From Daejeonella sp. H1SJ63 (GTDB taxonomy: Bacteria > Bacteroidota > Bacteroidia > Sphingobacteriales > Sphingobacteriaceae): a stretch of 64,000 nucleotides of DNA. Of the stretch, positions 39,773 through 49,419 are shown in pieces. Where the stretch lies: assembly GCF_029360775.1 (NCBI RefSeq), contig NZ_JARKMZ010000010.1, positions 62,001 through 126,000 of the forward strand. Reading direction: 5' to 3'. The position numbers were made by a program, and so were the translations under genes. A model generated the notes under the pieces. That model was not told where the DNA came from. It saw only the letters and a list, made by a program, of their open reading frames with translations, and searched no databases. Positions within the stretch are counted from its first letter, which is position 1; each line of letters starts with the position of its first letter.

Positions 39773-39839
39773 AGTAATTTTTCAATATTTTTTCACACAG
39801 TTATGACTAAACCTTATATTAGTTTTTAAAATAGATATT

Positions 39840-40535
39840 TTGGAAACGTTTCTCCCTAAATTTGATTCTGTATTTTCTATTGACTGTGTAATTTTTGGAT
39901 TAGATGAAGGAGAGTTGAAAATCCTTCTGATCGAAAGAAATGAAGAACCATTTAAAAATTGGTGGGCGCTTCCGGGTTATATAGTTGAGCAGGATGAAAG
40001 TATTGATAATGCCGCTGAGAGGATATTGTATGAACTGACAGGGTTAAGGGGGATTTATATGGACCAGTTCTATACTTTTGGAGATGTAAACCGACACCCT
40101 CAGGGAAGAGTAATTACAGTTGCTTATTATGCGATGCTCAGGCTTTCCGGAAATAAAGAGCTTAAACCTGTGAGTAATTACGCTTCTAAAGCTGTCTGGA
40201 TATCTGTGAAAGATATTCCTAAACTAGCTTTCGATCATGAAAAGATCTTTATACGCGGATTTGAAAAGATCAGGAATAAAATCAGTTATCAGCCCATTGC
40301 CTTTGAACTTCTTCCTGAAAAATTTACACTTACACAACTCCAGAATCTGTATGAAGTAATTCTGAATAAGAAGCTCGATAAGAGAAATTTCAGGAAGAAG
40401 ATGTTGAATTACGGTATTCTGAAAGAACTGAATGAAAAGCAGAAGGGTGTTTCTTACCGTGCGGCTAAACTTTATAAATTCGACAAGCGCAAATACGCAA
40501 AACTGTTTCAGAAGGAACTTACTTTTGGGAAGTGA
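39840..40535 (+). CDS. NUDIX-domain transcriptional regulator (NrtR/AraR-like)
   Basis: The 231-residue protein has an N-terminal NUDIX fold (LLIERNEEPFKNWWALPG) and a C-terminal winged-helix part (LYEVILNKKLDKRNFRKK). The NUDIX box (GYIVEQDESIDNAAERILYELTGL region) has lost most of the REUxEE core: the residue after Arg is Ile and the second Glu of EE is Leu. Catalysis is therefore unlikely and a ligand-sensing role is probable, as in NrtR and Bacteroides AraR. The start is TTG at 39840. It is divergent from pfkA, with an inverted repeat between, so control of the glycolytic operon is the natural guess. Confidence 0.85.
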   Translation: METFLPKFDSVFSIDCVIFGLDEGELKILLIERNEEPFKNWWALPGYIVEQDESIDNAAERILYELTGLRGIYMDQFYTFGDVNRHPQGRVITVAYYAMLRLSGNKELKPVSNYASKAVWISVKDIPKLAFDHEKIFIRGFEKIRNKISYQPIAFELLPEKFTLTQLQNLYEVILNKKLDKRNFRKKMLNYGILKELNEKQKGVSYRAAKLYKFDKRKYAKLFQKELTFGK

Positions 40536-40566
40536 TGCTCGGGAGAATAAAATTCCTTATGAAATT

Positions 40567-41604
40567 TTATTTGCTGCTTAAGTTTAAATCATTAATTTTT
40601 TTGTTTACCAGTTTGAACCACACTGCCGGAATCAGAACCGGTATAAGCATGCTGGCATAGCCTCCGGGCAGCACCGGACTTCCTTCATAACTTTCCAGCT
40701 GATGAAATGGCTTTGCTGCATGAAAATGATGGTCTGAATGACGACTCAGGTCAATCAGCAAAAAACGACTGATTACTTTATCGCTTTGCCATGAATGCCT
40801 TTCGCTTACCCGTTCATTATTTTGCCGGCTGAGTCCGTAATGCTCAATATAATTAGTGTACTCCAGCAATAAATTGGCAAATAAAGCTTGCAATAATAGT
40901 GCTAAGCAAAGTTCCCAGCCTGATAGAACTGTTGCAAGTATTATAACAATGAGATAACCTGTGGCACAGGCCAGTATATAGTTATGGAACCCGTAAGCTG
41001 AATGTTCTTTTTTCTTACAGCGTTCTTTTTCAAGGTTAAATGACTGTTTAATCTGGCCTGAAATTGAACGTATAAAGAAATGATAATAACTCTCTCCATA
41101 ACGGGCAGTGACAGGATCTGCATCTGTCCCTACATACTTGTGATGGATTTTTAAATGATGAATGAAAAAATAAGGATTGAAGACGGTGAAAAGCAGCAGC
41201 CTTCCCATTAAATTCCAGAATTTGTTTTTTCTGTGTATCAGTTCATGTGCCACAACAATTGCAAGGGTACCGGAAGAGGCACCGGTTGATAATGCTGCTG
41301 CAAGTATCCAGTACCCTTTTATTATTTCAGAATGAATACCATAGATCAGGCTCGAAACGGAAAGTAACTGAGCGATAACAGAGAGGGCCATTAGAATTTC
41401 CGGAAGTTTATCATCTGCTGAATCGTCATTTGTACGATCTTCAGGAAGAACTAATTCAAGCAGGCCAAGCAGAACAAATGAAAAAAGAAAGTTAAGCAGA
41501 CTGAGCCATCCTCCGTTCAGATTGCCAGTGATAACAAGGACAACCGGCAAAAGATTAAGAAAATATTTCCAGTTTCTGAATGACCGGTTAAGGCTTTTAA
41601 CCAT
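40567..41604 (-). CDS. AlkB-like membrane monooxygenase (alkane 1-monooxygenase family)
   Basis: Integral membrane di-iron enzyme of 345 residues in the fatty acid desaturase/alkane hydroxylase superfamily. Three histidine boxes are visible: HELIHRKN, HHLKIHHKYVG and SRHSDHHFHAAKPFH, plus NYIEHYGL, which is the AlkB-specific HYG motif. About six hydrophobic segments surround them. Family enzymes hydroxylate terminal carbons of alkanes or modify lipids. No rubredoxin gene is nearby, so the electron donor is elsewhere. It is a single-gene unit convergent with the NUDIX regulator gene. Confidence 0.85.
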   Translation of the reverse strand: MVKSLNRSFRNWKYFLNLLPVVLVITGNLNGGWLSLLNFLFSFVLLGLLELVLPEDRTNDDSADDKLPEILMALSVIAQLLSVSSLIYGIHSEIIKGYWILAAALSTGASSGTLAIVVAHELIHRKNKFWNLMGRLLLFTVFNPYFFIHHLKIHHKYVGTDADPVTARYGESYYHFFIRSISGQIKQSFNLEKERCKKKEHSAYGFHNYILACATGYLIVIILATVLSGWELCLALLLQALFANLLLEYTNYIEHYGLSRQNNERVSERHSWQSDKVISRFLLIDLSRHSDHHFHAAKPFHQLESYEGSPVLPGGYASMLIPVLIPAVWFKLVNKKINDLNLSSK

Positions 41605-41670
41605 TATAATCTTCTGATGTTTAAGAAGAAAAGGTAATGAAAAAGTATAAGATTTAGTTAAAATATTGTT

Positions 41671-41703
41671 GATGGGTTCCGGATCAACGATCTGAAACCC
41701 ATC
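41671..41703 (-). terminator. Terminator after the gene at 41713
   Basis: GATGGGTT (41671-41678) pairs with AACCCATC (41696-41703), with extra pairing inside (GGATC/GATC). On the minus strand an AT-rich tract follows. Confidence 0.6.
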
Positions 41704-41712
41704 TTATGGGAG

Positions 41713-42111
41713 TTATTTCTTGCCTTTCCTTGAAAACATGATCATGATAATCGATCCGGCAAAGATCATGCTCCACCCTGTCCAGCGAATGTGTACAATC
41801 TTACTTGCTGCTGCTGCAAGTTTCTTAAAAGGAATGAAACTGAAATAATTGGTTACTTTGAACTGAACAGCAGCAAAGGTAAATATCAGTAACAGGAACA
41901 ATGCCCATCCGCAGAATCTCAGCAATCCGTTTTTATTTCCGGCGGCAGCAATAAGTGCCAGTGCTGCCAAAGCATAAACGATTGCAGCCAGCGAAGTGTC
42001 AATGTCCCAATAATTCCAGTTTCCGATTACAGGTAAATGCAACATTGGTAATAAACCCCCTGCAATAACAAGAAGGGCACCTGTAATCCCTGCAAAGTTT
42101 TTAAATTTCAT
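41713..42111 (-). CDS. Small integral membrane protein, unknown function
   Basis: I do not recognise the family. The protein has 132 residues, about four hydrophobic segments (KNFAGITGALLVIAGGLLPM, ALAALALIAAAG and others) and a basic end (FSRKGKK). It follows gldC by 11 bases on the same strand, so it is probably in one operon with it and ends at the hairpin at 41671-41703. Confidence 0.65.
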   Translation of the reverse strand: MKFKNFAGITGALLVIAGGLLPMLHLPVIGNWNYWDIDTSLAAIVYALAALALIAAAGNKNGLLRFCGWALFLLLIFTFAAVQFKVTNYFSFIPFKKLAAAASKIVHIRWTGWSMIFAGSIIMIMFSRKGKK

Positions 42112-42122
42112 AAGATCAGGAT

Positions 42123-42470
42123 TTATGCCTGAGGGTTTCCGCCTTCGGTAAGTTCCATCTTCTCAGCGAAATGAGCACAATAATCGCGAAGGTCTCCTAC
42201 AATAGCCTCTTCGCCTGTTGCACGCAAAAAGCTGTCGCCCATCGTTTGAAGAGTTTCATAAAAGAATCTTTTCATTTCATCAACAGGCATATCCTTGGTC
42301 CACAGATCGATGCGTAATGAGTTTTTGTAATTATGATCCCAAAGCGCAAGCATCATTGATTTTACAGGTAATGCCTCCTTGTTTTCAGAATCTGTTGATT
42401 CCCATAAAATTGTTTCAGGGACATTCTGCTCATCAAGCTCTATGGTAAGTTTTATTTCTGCTTTTTTCAT
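42123..42470 (-). CDS. gldC: Gliding motility protein GldC
   Basis: Small soluble protein of 115 residues with MKKAEIKLTIELDEQNVPE at the start and LWTKDMPVDEMKRFFYETLQ in the middle, the pattern of GldC in Bacteroidota. GldC is tied to gliding and the type IX secretion set in Flavobacterium, but it also occurs in non-gliding species, so motility cannot be concluded. It is cotranscribed with a small membrane protein gene downstream; the gap to the next upstream gene is 50 bases. Confidence 0.9.
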   Translation of the reverse strand: MKKAEIKLTIELDEQNVPETILWESTDSENKEALPVKSMMLALWDHNYKNSLRIDLWTKDMPVDEMKRFFYETLQTMGDSFLRATGEEAIVGDLRDYCAHFAEKMELTEGGNPQA

Positions 42471-42520
42471 TTTTTGATTTGTAAGTAATATCTATATGTT
42501 ATAAGCCCGGGATATTGTTT

Positions 42521-42775
42521 CTAGATTTTTTTGAACAATACAATAAGTATTGCCACAAAGATGAGAAATAGAAGCTCAAATAACCAAATCCGTTTCAGAT
42601 CAACGACCAGACGTCTGAATACAAGATCCGTGATGGAGCTCAGGAGAAACATAATGAAAAGAGGCACAGAGCCCAGCTCGCGCCATCCATTCTCATCGGC
42701 ATAAATCAGCAGCCAGGCTATTCCTGTAATCAGTAAAGCAGAAACAATATTCAGCGGGGTTAAACGCAAATTCAT
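42521..42775 (-). CDS. Small hydrophobic protein, unknown function
   Basis: Not recognised. The 84-residue protein has two or three hydrophobic segments (LNIVSALLITGIAWLLIYA and LFELLFLIFVAILIVLF). Its start codon overlaps the helicase stop codon by four bases (ATGA type at 42772-42775), which indicates translational coupling to the helicase. Confidence 0.7.
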   Translation of the reverse strand: MNLRLTPLNIVSALLITGIAWLLIYADENGWRELGSVPLFIMFLLSSITDLVFRRLVVDLKRIWLFELLFLIFVAILIVLFKKI

Positions 42776-44157
42776 TTTTTCTTCCGGTCTTTTTTATGAA
42801 CAGCATCAAACTTCGGTCCTTTCTTCCTTCGGGAGGCACCCGGCTTGTTGTTTTTGGGTTTAACCTGAGGCTTGACTCCGGATTTTGCGGATACAGTACC
42901 CTTTGTATTTTTAGGCTTCTTCTCATGGAAGGCCCCCTTGAATTCAGGATCGTCTTTTCGTTTTTGCAGGTCAATTTCCCGGGCAATGTTCTGACGTTCT
43001 TCATAGGGAGTTTCTTCTATAAATACCCCTTCAGGGATATTAAACATAGGGATTTTCTGCCTGATCAGCTTTTCGATCTTCTGAACATAATATTCCTCAG
43101 CCGGATTACAGAAAGTTATTGCATCACCGGTTTGGCTCGCTCTTCCAGTGCGCCCTATGCGGTGTACATAATCCTCGATAATGATAGGAACATCGAAATT
43201 GATTACATGGCTCACACTGCTCACATCAAGTCCGCGTGAGGCTACATCAGTTGCCACAAGAATACGTATCTGACCTTCTTTAAACGCATTAATCGAATTA
43301 ATTCGTGTGTTTTGCCCCTTATTAGCATGAATTACCCGTACCTGATCCTCACCATAGCGGCGCTCCAGAAAATGGAATATATTATCTGCTACGGTTTTGG
43401 TTTTGCAAAAGATGATCAGCCTTGAAAATTCTTCTGTATTCTTAAGCAGATGCTGCAGCAGGTTTAATTTAGTTTTTAAATTCGGTACATTATATAAAGC
43501 CTGGCTGACTGTAGCAGCAGGAGTGGCCTGAGCTGCTACTTCAATTATCAATGGGTTTTTGAGGAAATCACCTGAAATTTTATGCACCAGCTCACTCATT
43601 GTCGCAGAAAATAAAAGGTTCTGTCTTTTCCTTGGTACAATCTCCAGAATTCTGTGGATAGAACCAATGAATCCCATATCCATCATTTTATCGGCTTCAT
43701 CCATTACCAGAAATTTCAGATGCTGGGTATTGATATGCCCTTCCAGGTAAAGATCCAGAAAGCGCCCGGGAGTGGCTATCAGTAAATCAACTCCCTTTTT
43801 CAACTCCGCAATCTGAGTTTTAGGACCAAGTCCGCCGTAAAGCAACACCGTTCTCAGATCAGTATACTTTGCGAATATTTTCACATTCTCCTCGATCTGC
43901 ATTGCAAGTTCACGGGTTGGAACAATGATTAATGCCCTTGCTTCGTTGCCCTGGGCATATTTTAGCTTCATCAGTATCGGCAAAACAAAGGCAGCTGTTT
44001 TACCTGTTCCGGTTTGAGCGATGCCCATGATATCCTGTCCGGAAAGTATCGGCATAATTGCTTTTTCCTGTATTGGAGTGGGGGTAGTGTACCCTGCATC
44101 CGCAACTGCATTAAGTATCTGCCTGTTCAGCTTGAAATCTTCAAAGGATATTGACAT
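42772..44157 (-). CDS. DEAD-box ATP-dependent RNA helicase (RhlE-like)
   Basis: RNA unwinding enzyme of 461 residues with all superfamily 2 motifs: Q motif (TTPTPIQEKAI), AQTGTGKT, PTRELA, TPGR, DEAD, SAT, and in domain two RGLDV and HRIGRTGR. The C-terminal 80 residues are Lys-rich with little order (KPKNNKPGASRRKKGPK), as in RhlE-type helicases that act on ribosome or mRNA structure, often in cold. A TACCTTTG promoter element ends four bases before the ATG, predicting a leaderless or nearly leaderless transcript. Confidence 0.96.
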   Translation of the reverse strand: MSISFEDFKLNRQILNAVADAGYTTPTPIQEKAIMPILSGQDIMGIAQTGTGKTAAFVLPILMKLKYAQGNEARALIIVPTRELAMQIEENVKIFAKYTDLRTVLLYGGLGPKTQIAELKKGVDLLIATPGRFLDLYLEGHINTQHLKFLVMDEADKMMDMGFIGSIHRILEIVPRKRQNLLFSATMSELVHKISGDFLKNPLIIEVAAQATPAATVSQALYNVPNLKTKLNLLQHLLKNTEEFSRLIIFCKTKTVADNIFHFLERRYGEDQVRVIHANKGQNTRINSINAFKEGQIRILVATDVASRGLDVSSVSHVINFDVPIIIEDYVHRIGRTGRASQTGDAITFCNPAEEYYVQKIEKLIRQKIPMFNIPEGVFIEETPYEERQNIAREIDLQKRKDDPEFKGAFHEKKPKNTKGTVSAKSGVKPQVKPKNNKPGASRRKKGPKFDAVHKKDRKKK

Positions 44158-44161
44158 GCTG

Positions 44162-44169
44162 CAAAGGTA
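44162..44169 (-). promoter_or_regulatory. -7 promoter element of the DEAD-box helicase gene
   Basis: The minus strand reads TACCTTTG then CAGC then ATG. It matches TAnnTTTG, with only four bases to the start codon. Confidence 0.6.
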
Positions 44170-44356
44170 GGGATTTGGAATTTAGCACAGACGGAGATGT
44201 TAGAAGGTAGTAAGATTGAAGGCTGCTGAAATGAAATTATCCTTATTCCTTTTATGTCAGCAATCACTTATTGTTTAAGTTCAGGATGTGAGTTCAGAGA
44301 ACTAAGCAAAATAATTCCGAAATTTGCGTTCATATTTTAAATCTAAAACTCAGGGC

Positions 44357-45691
44357 ATGTCCACAATTCTTATCAAATCAGCAAGTATTGTTAATGAAGG
44401 TCAAATATTTACTGGCGATGTCTTTGTTAAAGACGGTTTGATAGAACAAATAGGGCCAAGCCTGGATATTGCTGCTGATAAGGAGATCAATGCTGAAGGT
44501 TTACACCTGCTACCCGGTTGTATCGATGATCAGGTTCATTTCCGTGAACCCGGCTTAACGCATAAGGCAGATATATTTACTGAAAGCCGGGCAGCTATTG
44601 CAGGGGGGGTCACTTCTTTCATGGAGATGCCAAACACAGTACCGAACACCCTTACTCAGGAGTTGTTAAAGGATAAATACAATATAGGTTCCCGGACTTC
44701 TGCTGCTAATTATTCTTTTTTTATGGGTGCCGGCAATGATAATCTGGAAGAAGTTTTAAAAACCGATCCGCGGAATGTTTGCGGAATTAAGGTTTTTATG
44801 GGTTCATCTACCGGGAATATGCTGGTTGATAATGAAAAGACTCTCGAAGGAATATTCAGTCAGGCACCAATGCTGGTAGCTACTCATTGTGAAGATGAAG
44901 CTACTATTCGTGCCAATGCAGAACATTTTAAGGCAAAGTACGGCGATCAGTTAAGTCCAGAAATGCATCCCCTGATCCGTAACGCTGAAGCCTGCTTTAT
45001 TTCATCGTCATTTGCGGTAGGTCTGGCAAAAAAATACAATACCAGATTGCATATTCTGCATATTTCAACAGCGATAGAGACTTCACTATTCGATAATTCA
45101 ATTCCATTGGCTCAGAAGAGAATCACTGCCGAAGCATGTATTCATCATCTTTGGTTTTCGGATGCCGATTACGCAACAAAAGGCAACTGGATTAAATGGA
45201 ATCCTGCAGTTAAATCTGCGGCAGACCGTGATGAGATTTTTAAAGCTGTACTGGATGATCGTATCGACATTATTGCTACTGATCACGCTCCTCATACCAT
45301 TGACGAAAAATCTCAGCCATACAGTAAGGCTCCTTCCGGTGGTCCGCTGGTTCAGGATGCTTTACCCGCGATGCTTGAATTTTATAAACAGGGAAAAATC
45401 AGTCTGGAGAAAGTGGTTGAGAAAATGGCTCACAGTCCGGCGATCTGTTTTCAGGTAGAGAAACGAGGCTTTATTCGGGAAGGCTACTGGGCAGATCTGG
45501 TATTGGTGGATCTTAATAAACCTTCACTTGTGAGCCGGAAAAATGTACTTTCAAAATGCGGATGGAGTCCCTTCGAAGGACAAACATTCAGGGCATCGGT
45601 AATAAGCACTATTGTTTCAGGTAATCTTGTTTATGATCAGGGCAAAATTATGGATGGGATATATGGGAAAAGATTAACCTTTATGCGTTAA
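44357..45691 (+). CDS. pyrC: Dihydroorotase
   Basis: Makes dihydroorotate in pyrimidine synthesis, in the cytoplasm. With the ATG at 44357 the protein has 444 residues; an earlier in-frame ATG adds 11 residues that do not fit the family. The metal-lysine segment CGIKVFMGSSTGNM, the histidine motifs ATHCEDE and LHILHIST, and the ATDHAPHT motif are present. The first metal-binding motif reads DDQVHFREPG, so the first His of the HxH pair is Gln59. I recall the same DDQVHF in other Bacteroidota dihydroorotases, so this is probably a lineage feature. Confidence 0.95.
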   Translation: MSTILIKSASIVNEGQIFTGDVFVKDGLIEQIGPSLDIAADKEINAEGLHLLPGCIDDQVHFREPGLTHKADIFTESRAAIAGGVTSFMEMPNTVPNTLTQELLKDKYNIGSRTSAANYSFFMGAGNDNLEEVLKTDPRNVCGIKVFMGSSTGNMLVDNEKTLEGIFSQAPMLVATHCEDEATIRANAEHFKAKYGDQLSPEMHPLIRNAEACFISSSFAVGLAKKYNTRLHILHISTAIETSLFDNSIPLAQKRITAEACIHHLWFSDADYATKGNWIKWNPAVKSAADRDEIFKAVLDDRIDIIATDHAPHTIDEKSQPYSKAPSGGPLVQDALPAMLEFYKQGKISLEKVVEKMAHSPAICFQVEKRGFIREGYWADLVLVDLNKPSLVSRKNVLSKCGWSPFEGQTFRASVISTIVSGNLVYDQGKIMDGIYGKRLTFMR

Positions 45692-45740
45692 GTTCCTTCG
45701 CCTTTGCTCCGGCAGAAGTTTAATTTAAACCCCCGACGGT

Positions 45741-46232
45741 CTACTTCTCCCTGAGAAACATAATAAAATCACTGGCTGACTGGTCTGTGTAACCAACATG
45801 CCTGAGCATGCAAATTACCTGCCCGCGGTGGAATGTGGAATGATTCATACAATGAAGTATAATCTCTGCATTGTTCTGGCTGAATTTCCTGCCCTTGAGA
45901 TTGATATATTCGGTACTTTCCAGAAAGAAATTGTCATCTTTCTGACTGATAAATTCAGTAAGATCTTCTGAGTTTTTACGAAGCAATCCGCAGATGCCGG
46001 CAAAGCTACCACTGATATCAAGATTGTGCATATGAGGGACATTCTTGCCATCCAGCCGTGCCAGCCAGGTCTGTTCTGCGTCAGCAATATGCATGATAAT
46101 CTTTTTGATAGTCATGAATTCGTTCTGTTGGTTTGAGGCTATATCCAGCTCATCTACACCGGCCAGATATTTACAGATTTTCTCATTTGCCCAAAGGTTA
46201 TACTGCAGGTAATTACTCAGAATAGCTTTCAT
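45741..46232 (-). CDS. DinB family protein
   Basis: The 163-residue protein has the four-helix DinB/YfiT layout, starting LSNYLQYNLWANEKICKYL and with the metal-binding histidines in IIMHIADAEQTWL and LHCMNHSTFHRGQV. Members are metal-dependent and include thiol transferases; the role of this one is unknown. It is convergent with pyrC and divergent from hscA. Confidence 0.88.
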   Translation of the reverse strand: MKAILSNYLQYNLWANEKICKYLAGVDELDIASNQQNEFMTIKKIIMHIADAEQTWLARLDGKNVPHMHNLDISGSFAGICGLLRKNSEDLTEFISQKDDNFFLESTEYINLKGRKFSQNNAEIILHCMNHSTFHRGQVICMLRHVGYTDQSASDFIMFLREK

Positions 46233-46358
46233 AAAGAACAGACTTGATTATATTAAAAATACAATTAAAATTCGGGAATAATTATGATCCAAATACTAAT
46301 TGTATTGTAATAATATCTCAAATCAGCCGGAGTTGTTCCTTATTGATACTAAACTAGC

Positions 46359-46366
46359 TACCTTTG
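46359..46366 (+). promoter_or_regulatory. -7 promoter element of hscA
   Basis: TACCTTTG, a perfect TAnnTTTG match, 20 bases before the hscA ATG. A TTG at 46333-46335 may be part of the -33 region, but the spacing is not ideal. Confidence 0.6.
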
Positions 46367-46386
46367 CGCCTTGTTGAAAAGCATTT

Positions 46387-48237
46387 ATGGCTAAAGTCTC
46401 TATTAATATTGCAACCGGTTCAGTTCAGAAAGAGGAAATTATTGTTGGAATCGACCTTGGTACTACGAACAGTTTAGTAGCATTTATCAATCCGGATTCT
46501 AATCCTCAGGTTATAAATGATACCGGAAAAGGTGTTTTGGTCCCCTCTGTAGTTCACTTTCAGTCTGATGGAAGTGTAATTGTTGGAAATGAAGCAAAAG
46601 AATATCTGATTTCAGATCCTGCTAATACTATTTTTTCTGTAAAGCGTCTGCTGGGCCGTTCTTATAAAGATATTGAAGCTCACAGCAGTTTATTTTCATA
46701 TAAAATTATTGATGACGATCAGGAAAGTCTGGTTAAGATCAATGTTGCTGATAAATATTATACCCCGATAGAACTTTCAGGTATGATCCTGAAAGAGTTG
46801 AAGGAAAGGGCAGAACATGCTCTGAAAACTGCGGTGAACAGAGCTGTAATTACCGTTCCGGCTTACTTCAATGATAGCCAGCGACAGGCAACGCGCGATG
46901 CAGGAAAACTTGCAGGTCTTGATGTGCTGAGAATTGTGAATGAGCCTACAGCGGCGAGTCTTGCATATGGTATCGGACTTGATCCGGAAGAAGAGAAAGT
47001 AATTGCGGTTTATGATCTGGGCGGAGGTACTTTCGATGTTTCTATCCTTAAAATTCAGAACGGAATTTTTGAAGTGCTTTCAACCAATGGTGATACTTTT
47101 CTTGGTGGTGATGATTTCGACAGAGCCATAGTTAATTATTGGGTTGAACAAAATAATATAGGTGAGAGGGTAAATGAATCTTCCTTAAATCAGGCATTAC
47201 GGTTAAAAGCTGAAGAAGCAAAGAAGGCACTAACTACGCAGAATATTTTCAATGATACTGTTGGGGATATTCCCTGTGCAATTACAAAACAAAAATTCGA
47301 AGAACTGATCCTTTCCAAAGTCGAACAGACCATTGATTGCTGCAGCAATGCATTGAAAGATGCCGGACTGACTGCTGCAGATATCAACGAAGTTGTTATG
47401 GTTGGCGGATCTACCCGTACACCTTTGGTTAAGAAGAAGGTGGCAGAGTTTTTCGGTAAGGAAGTTCATGATCAGATCAATCCTGATGAGGTTGTAGCTT
47501 TAGGTGCCGCCATTCAATCTGATATTCTTGCCGGAAACAGGAAGGATATTTTACTGCTTGATGTTACTCCGCTCTCTTTAGGTATAGAGACTATGGGCGG
47601 ATTAATGGATGTAATTATCCCAAGAAATGCCAAGGTTCCAACGAAAGCAGGAAGACAATATACTACTTCGATCGATGGTCAGGTAAACATGAAAATATCT
47701 GTTTACCAGGGTGAGCGCGATCTGGTAAGTGAAAACAGGAAATTAGCCGAGTTTGACCTGAAAGGTATACCTGCCATGCCTGCCGGATTCCCTAAGGTAG
47801 ATATTAATTTCAGGCTGAATGCTGATGGTATCCTCACCGTAGAAGCTGTAGAATTAAGGTCAGGTGTAAAGCAGGAAGTTGAAGTTAAACCAACCTACGG
47901 ATTAACGGATGAGCAGGTAGAAAAGATGCTGATAGACAGTATCGAGAATGCCAGGGATGATGTCAGCAAAAGAATGCTGATTGAAGCCCGTACCGAAGGC
48001 GAACAAATGGTGTATACTGTAGAGCGTTTTCTTCAAAAGAATACTGAACAGGTTTCTGAAAAGGAAAGAGCAGATACAATTAATCTTGTTCAGAATCTGA
48101 AAAATGCGCTCGGTTCAGGAGATAAAGACCTGATTCTTAAGTGTATTGATGAGGTGAATGAGTTTACAAGACCATTTGCCGAACGATTGATGAATACAGC
48201 TATCTCTTCAGCAATGAAGGGGAAAGCGATTGAGTAG
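46387..48237 (+). CDS. hscA: Fe-S assembly chaperone HscA (Hsp70 family)
   Basis: Specialised Hsp70 that helps transfer Fe-S clusters from the IscU scaffold. The protein has 616 residues, shorter than DnaK, which fits HscA. The ATPase motifs are [13 protein letters not shown], the [14 protein letters not shown] phosphate-2 loop and [11 protein letters not shown]. The peptide-binding domain begins around [16 protein letters not shown], and the C-terminal lid is short. It stands alone here; the ISC ferredoxin and IscX are encoded at 62.1-62.7 kb. Confidence 0.93.
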   Translation: MAKVSINIATGSVQKEEIIVGIDLGTTNSLVAFINPDSNPQVINDTGKGVLVPSVVHFQSDGSVIVGNEAKEYLISDPANTIFSVKRLLGRSYKDIEAHSSLFSYKIIDDDQESLVKINVADKYYTPIELSGMILKELKERAEHALKTAVNRAVITVPAYFNDSQRQATRDAGKLAGLDVLRIVNEPTAASLAYGIGLDPEEEKVIAVYDLGGGTFDVSILKIQNGIFEVLSTNGDTFLGGDDFDRAIVNYWVEQNNIGERVNESSLNQALRLKAEEAKKALTTQNIFNDTVGDIPCAITKQKFEELILSKVEQTIDCCSNALKDAGLTAADINEVVMVGGSTRTPLVKKKVAEFFGKEVHDQINPDEVVALGAAIQSDILAGNRKDILLLDVTPLSLGIETMGGLMDVIIPRNAKVPTKAGRQYTTSIDGQVNMKISVYQGERDLVSENRKLAEFDLKGIPAMPAGFPKVDINFRLNADGILTVEAVELRSGVKQEVEVKPTYGLTDEQVEKMLIDSIENARDDVSKRMLIEARTEGEQMVYTVERFLQKNTEQVSEKERADTINLVQNLKNALGSGDKDLILKCIDEVNEFTRPFAERLMNTAISSAMKGKAIE

Positions 48238-48461
48238 GGGGCTGTTTGGTTAGTAGTTAGTTAGGATATGCTGATTACCATTTAGCGTTTATGTGTCTCA
48301 ATACTCAATACGCATTACCCTCAGTACTTGATTATTGTAAGCTGGTTAAGGATTAGTTTGCTGGGTGAAGGTTTGATAATTTGAAATTTGTTATTTATTG
48401 TCATTAGTTTCCTGCTTAATTTAATCCTGCTGATTAATTAACAATTTCGAATGGTTTTTCT

Positions 48462-49400
48462 ATGAGAATTCTCTTATTTATAGCCATTTTGCTTCTATCA
48501 TTGAAGAGTTTTGCCCAGAATGCCGGGTCGGATAATTTACTGATACTCGAACTTTTGCAAAACCAGCGTTATGACGAGGCTTCTGAATACCTTAAGAGAA
48601 TATATCCTGAACCAATCAGCGATAAAAAGATACTTTCCCGCTTTGGATACAGCCTTAGAATGGCCGGAAAATTAACCGAAGCCGAAAAATATTATCAGCG
48701 TATTCTTGATCAGGATCCCGGAGAGATATCCTCCCTGTTCAGTATGGCCGGAATCAGTCAGCGCAAGGGCAATTTTCTTAAAGCAAAGGATTATTACAAA
48801 CAAATTCTTGCCATTGACAGTACCAATTTCTCTGTCTACAAGCAGTTAAGTGATATGATCGAATCTTCAGAAGGACTGCTTTTTGCTACAAATTATCTAC
48901 AGAAAGCAAATAATCTTAATCCGGCTGACGGAGATATAGCCTACAGCTATTCCAAAGTGCTTAAAGATTTGAAACAGTATGATTCTGCGGCCAAAGTTCT
49001 GGATGAAGCTATTAGGGTTGATTCAACTAATCTGGTCTTGCTCAGAGGTAAAGCAGAACTTGCCTATGCCATGAAAAGCTATGATAAGGCTGCAGAGTAT
49101 CTCAGTAAAACGATTAGTGAATCCATTTCACCCAATACGGCAGGATATTATGCACAGGTGGGCGATGTGCTTGAGAAAAATAAACTGATCAGACAATTGC
49201 TGGAAGCTTATCAGAAAAGCTTGTTTTTTGATAATAAACCTCTGACTTTATATACCATTGCCTCTATTTATGATCAGAAACTAAAGCAATTTAAGTCTGC
49301 TTTAACCTATTATCGCAGGTACGTTAATTCAGAACCTCCTTCAGATCAGAAGGCTTATATTGAGTACAGTAAATTCAGAATTGCAGAATTGAGCAGGTGA
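48462..49400 (+). CDS. Exported tetratricopeptide-repeat protein
   Basis: The 312-residue protein has a signal peptide (LLFIAILLLSLKSFAQ) and at least six TPR-like helical pairs, for example TEAEKYYQRILDQDPGEIS and KAKDYYKQILAIDSTN. Such repeats mediate protein contacts; this one should lie in the periplasm or at the outer membrane. No partner is obvious. It is 224 bases past hscA, with no promoter motif seen in the gap, and convergent with ribE. Confidence 0.85.
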   Translation: MRILLFIAILLLSLKSFAQNAGSDNLLILELLQNQRYDEASEYLKRIYPEPISDKKILSRFGYSLRMAGKLTEAEKYYQRILDQDPGEISSLFSMAGISQRKGNFLKAKDYYKQILAIDSTNFSVYKQLSDMIESSEGLLFATNYLQKANNLNPADGDIAYSYSKVLKDLKQYDSAAKVLDEAIRVDSTNLVLLRGKAELAYAMKSYDKAAEYLSKTISESISPNTAGYYAQVGDVLEKNKLIRQLLEAYQKSLFFDNKPLTLYTIASIYDQKLKQFKSALTYYRRYVNSEPPSDQKAYIEYSKFRIAELSR

Positions 49401-49419
49401 TGAAAACCTGCATATGATT

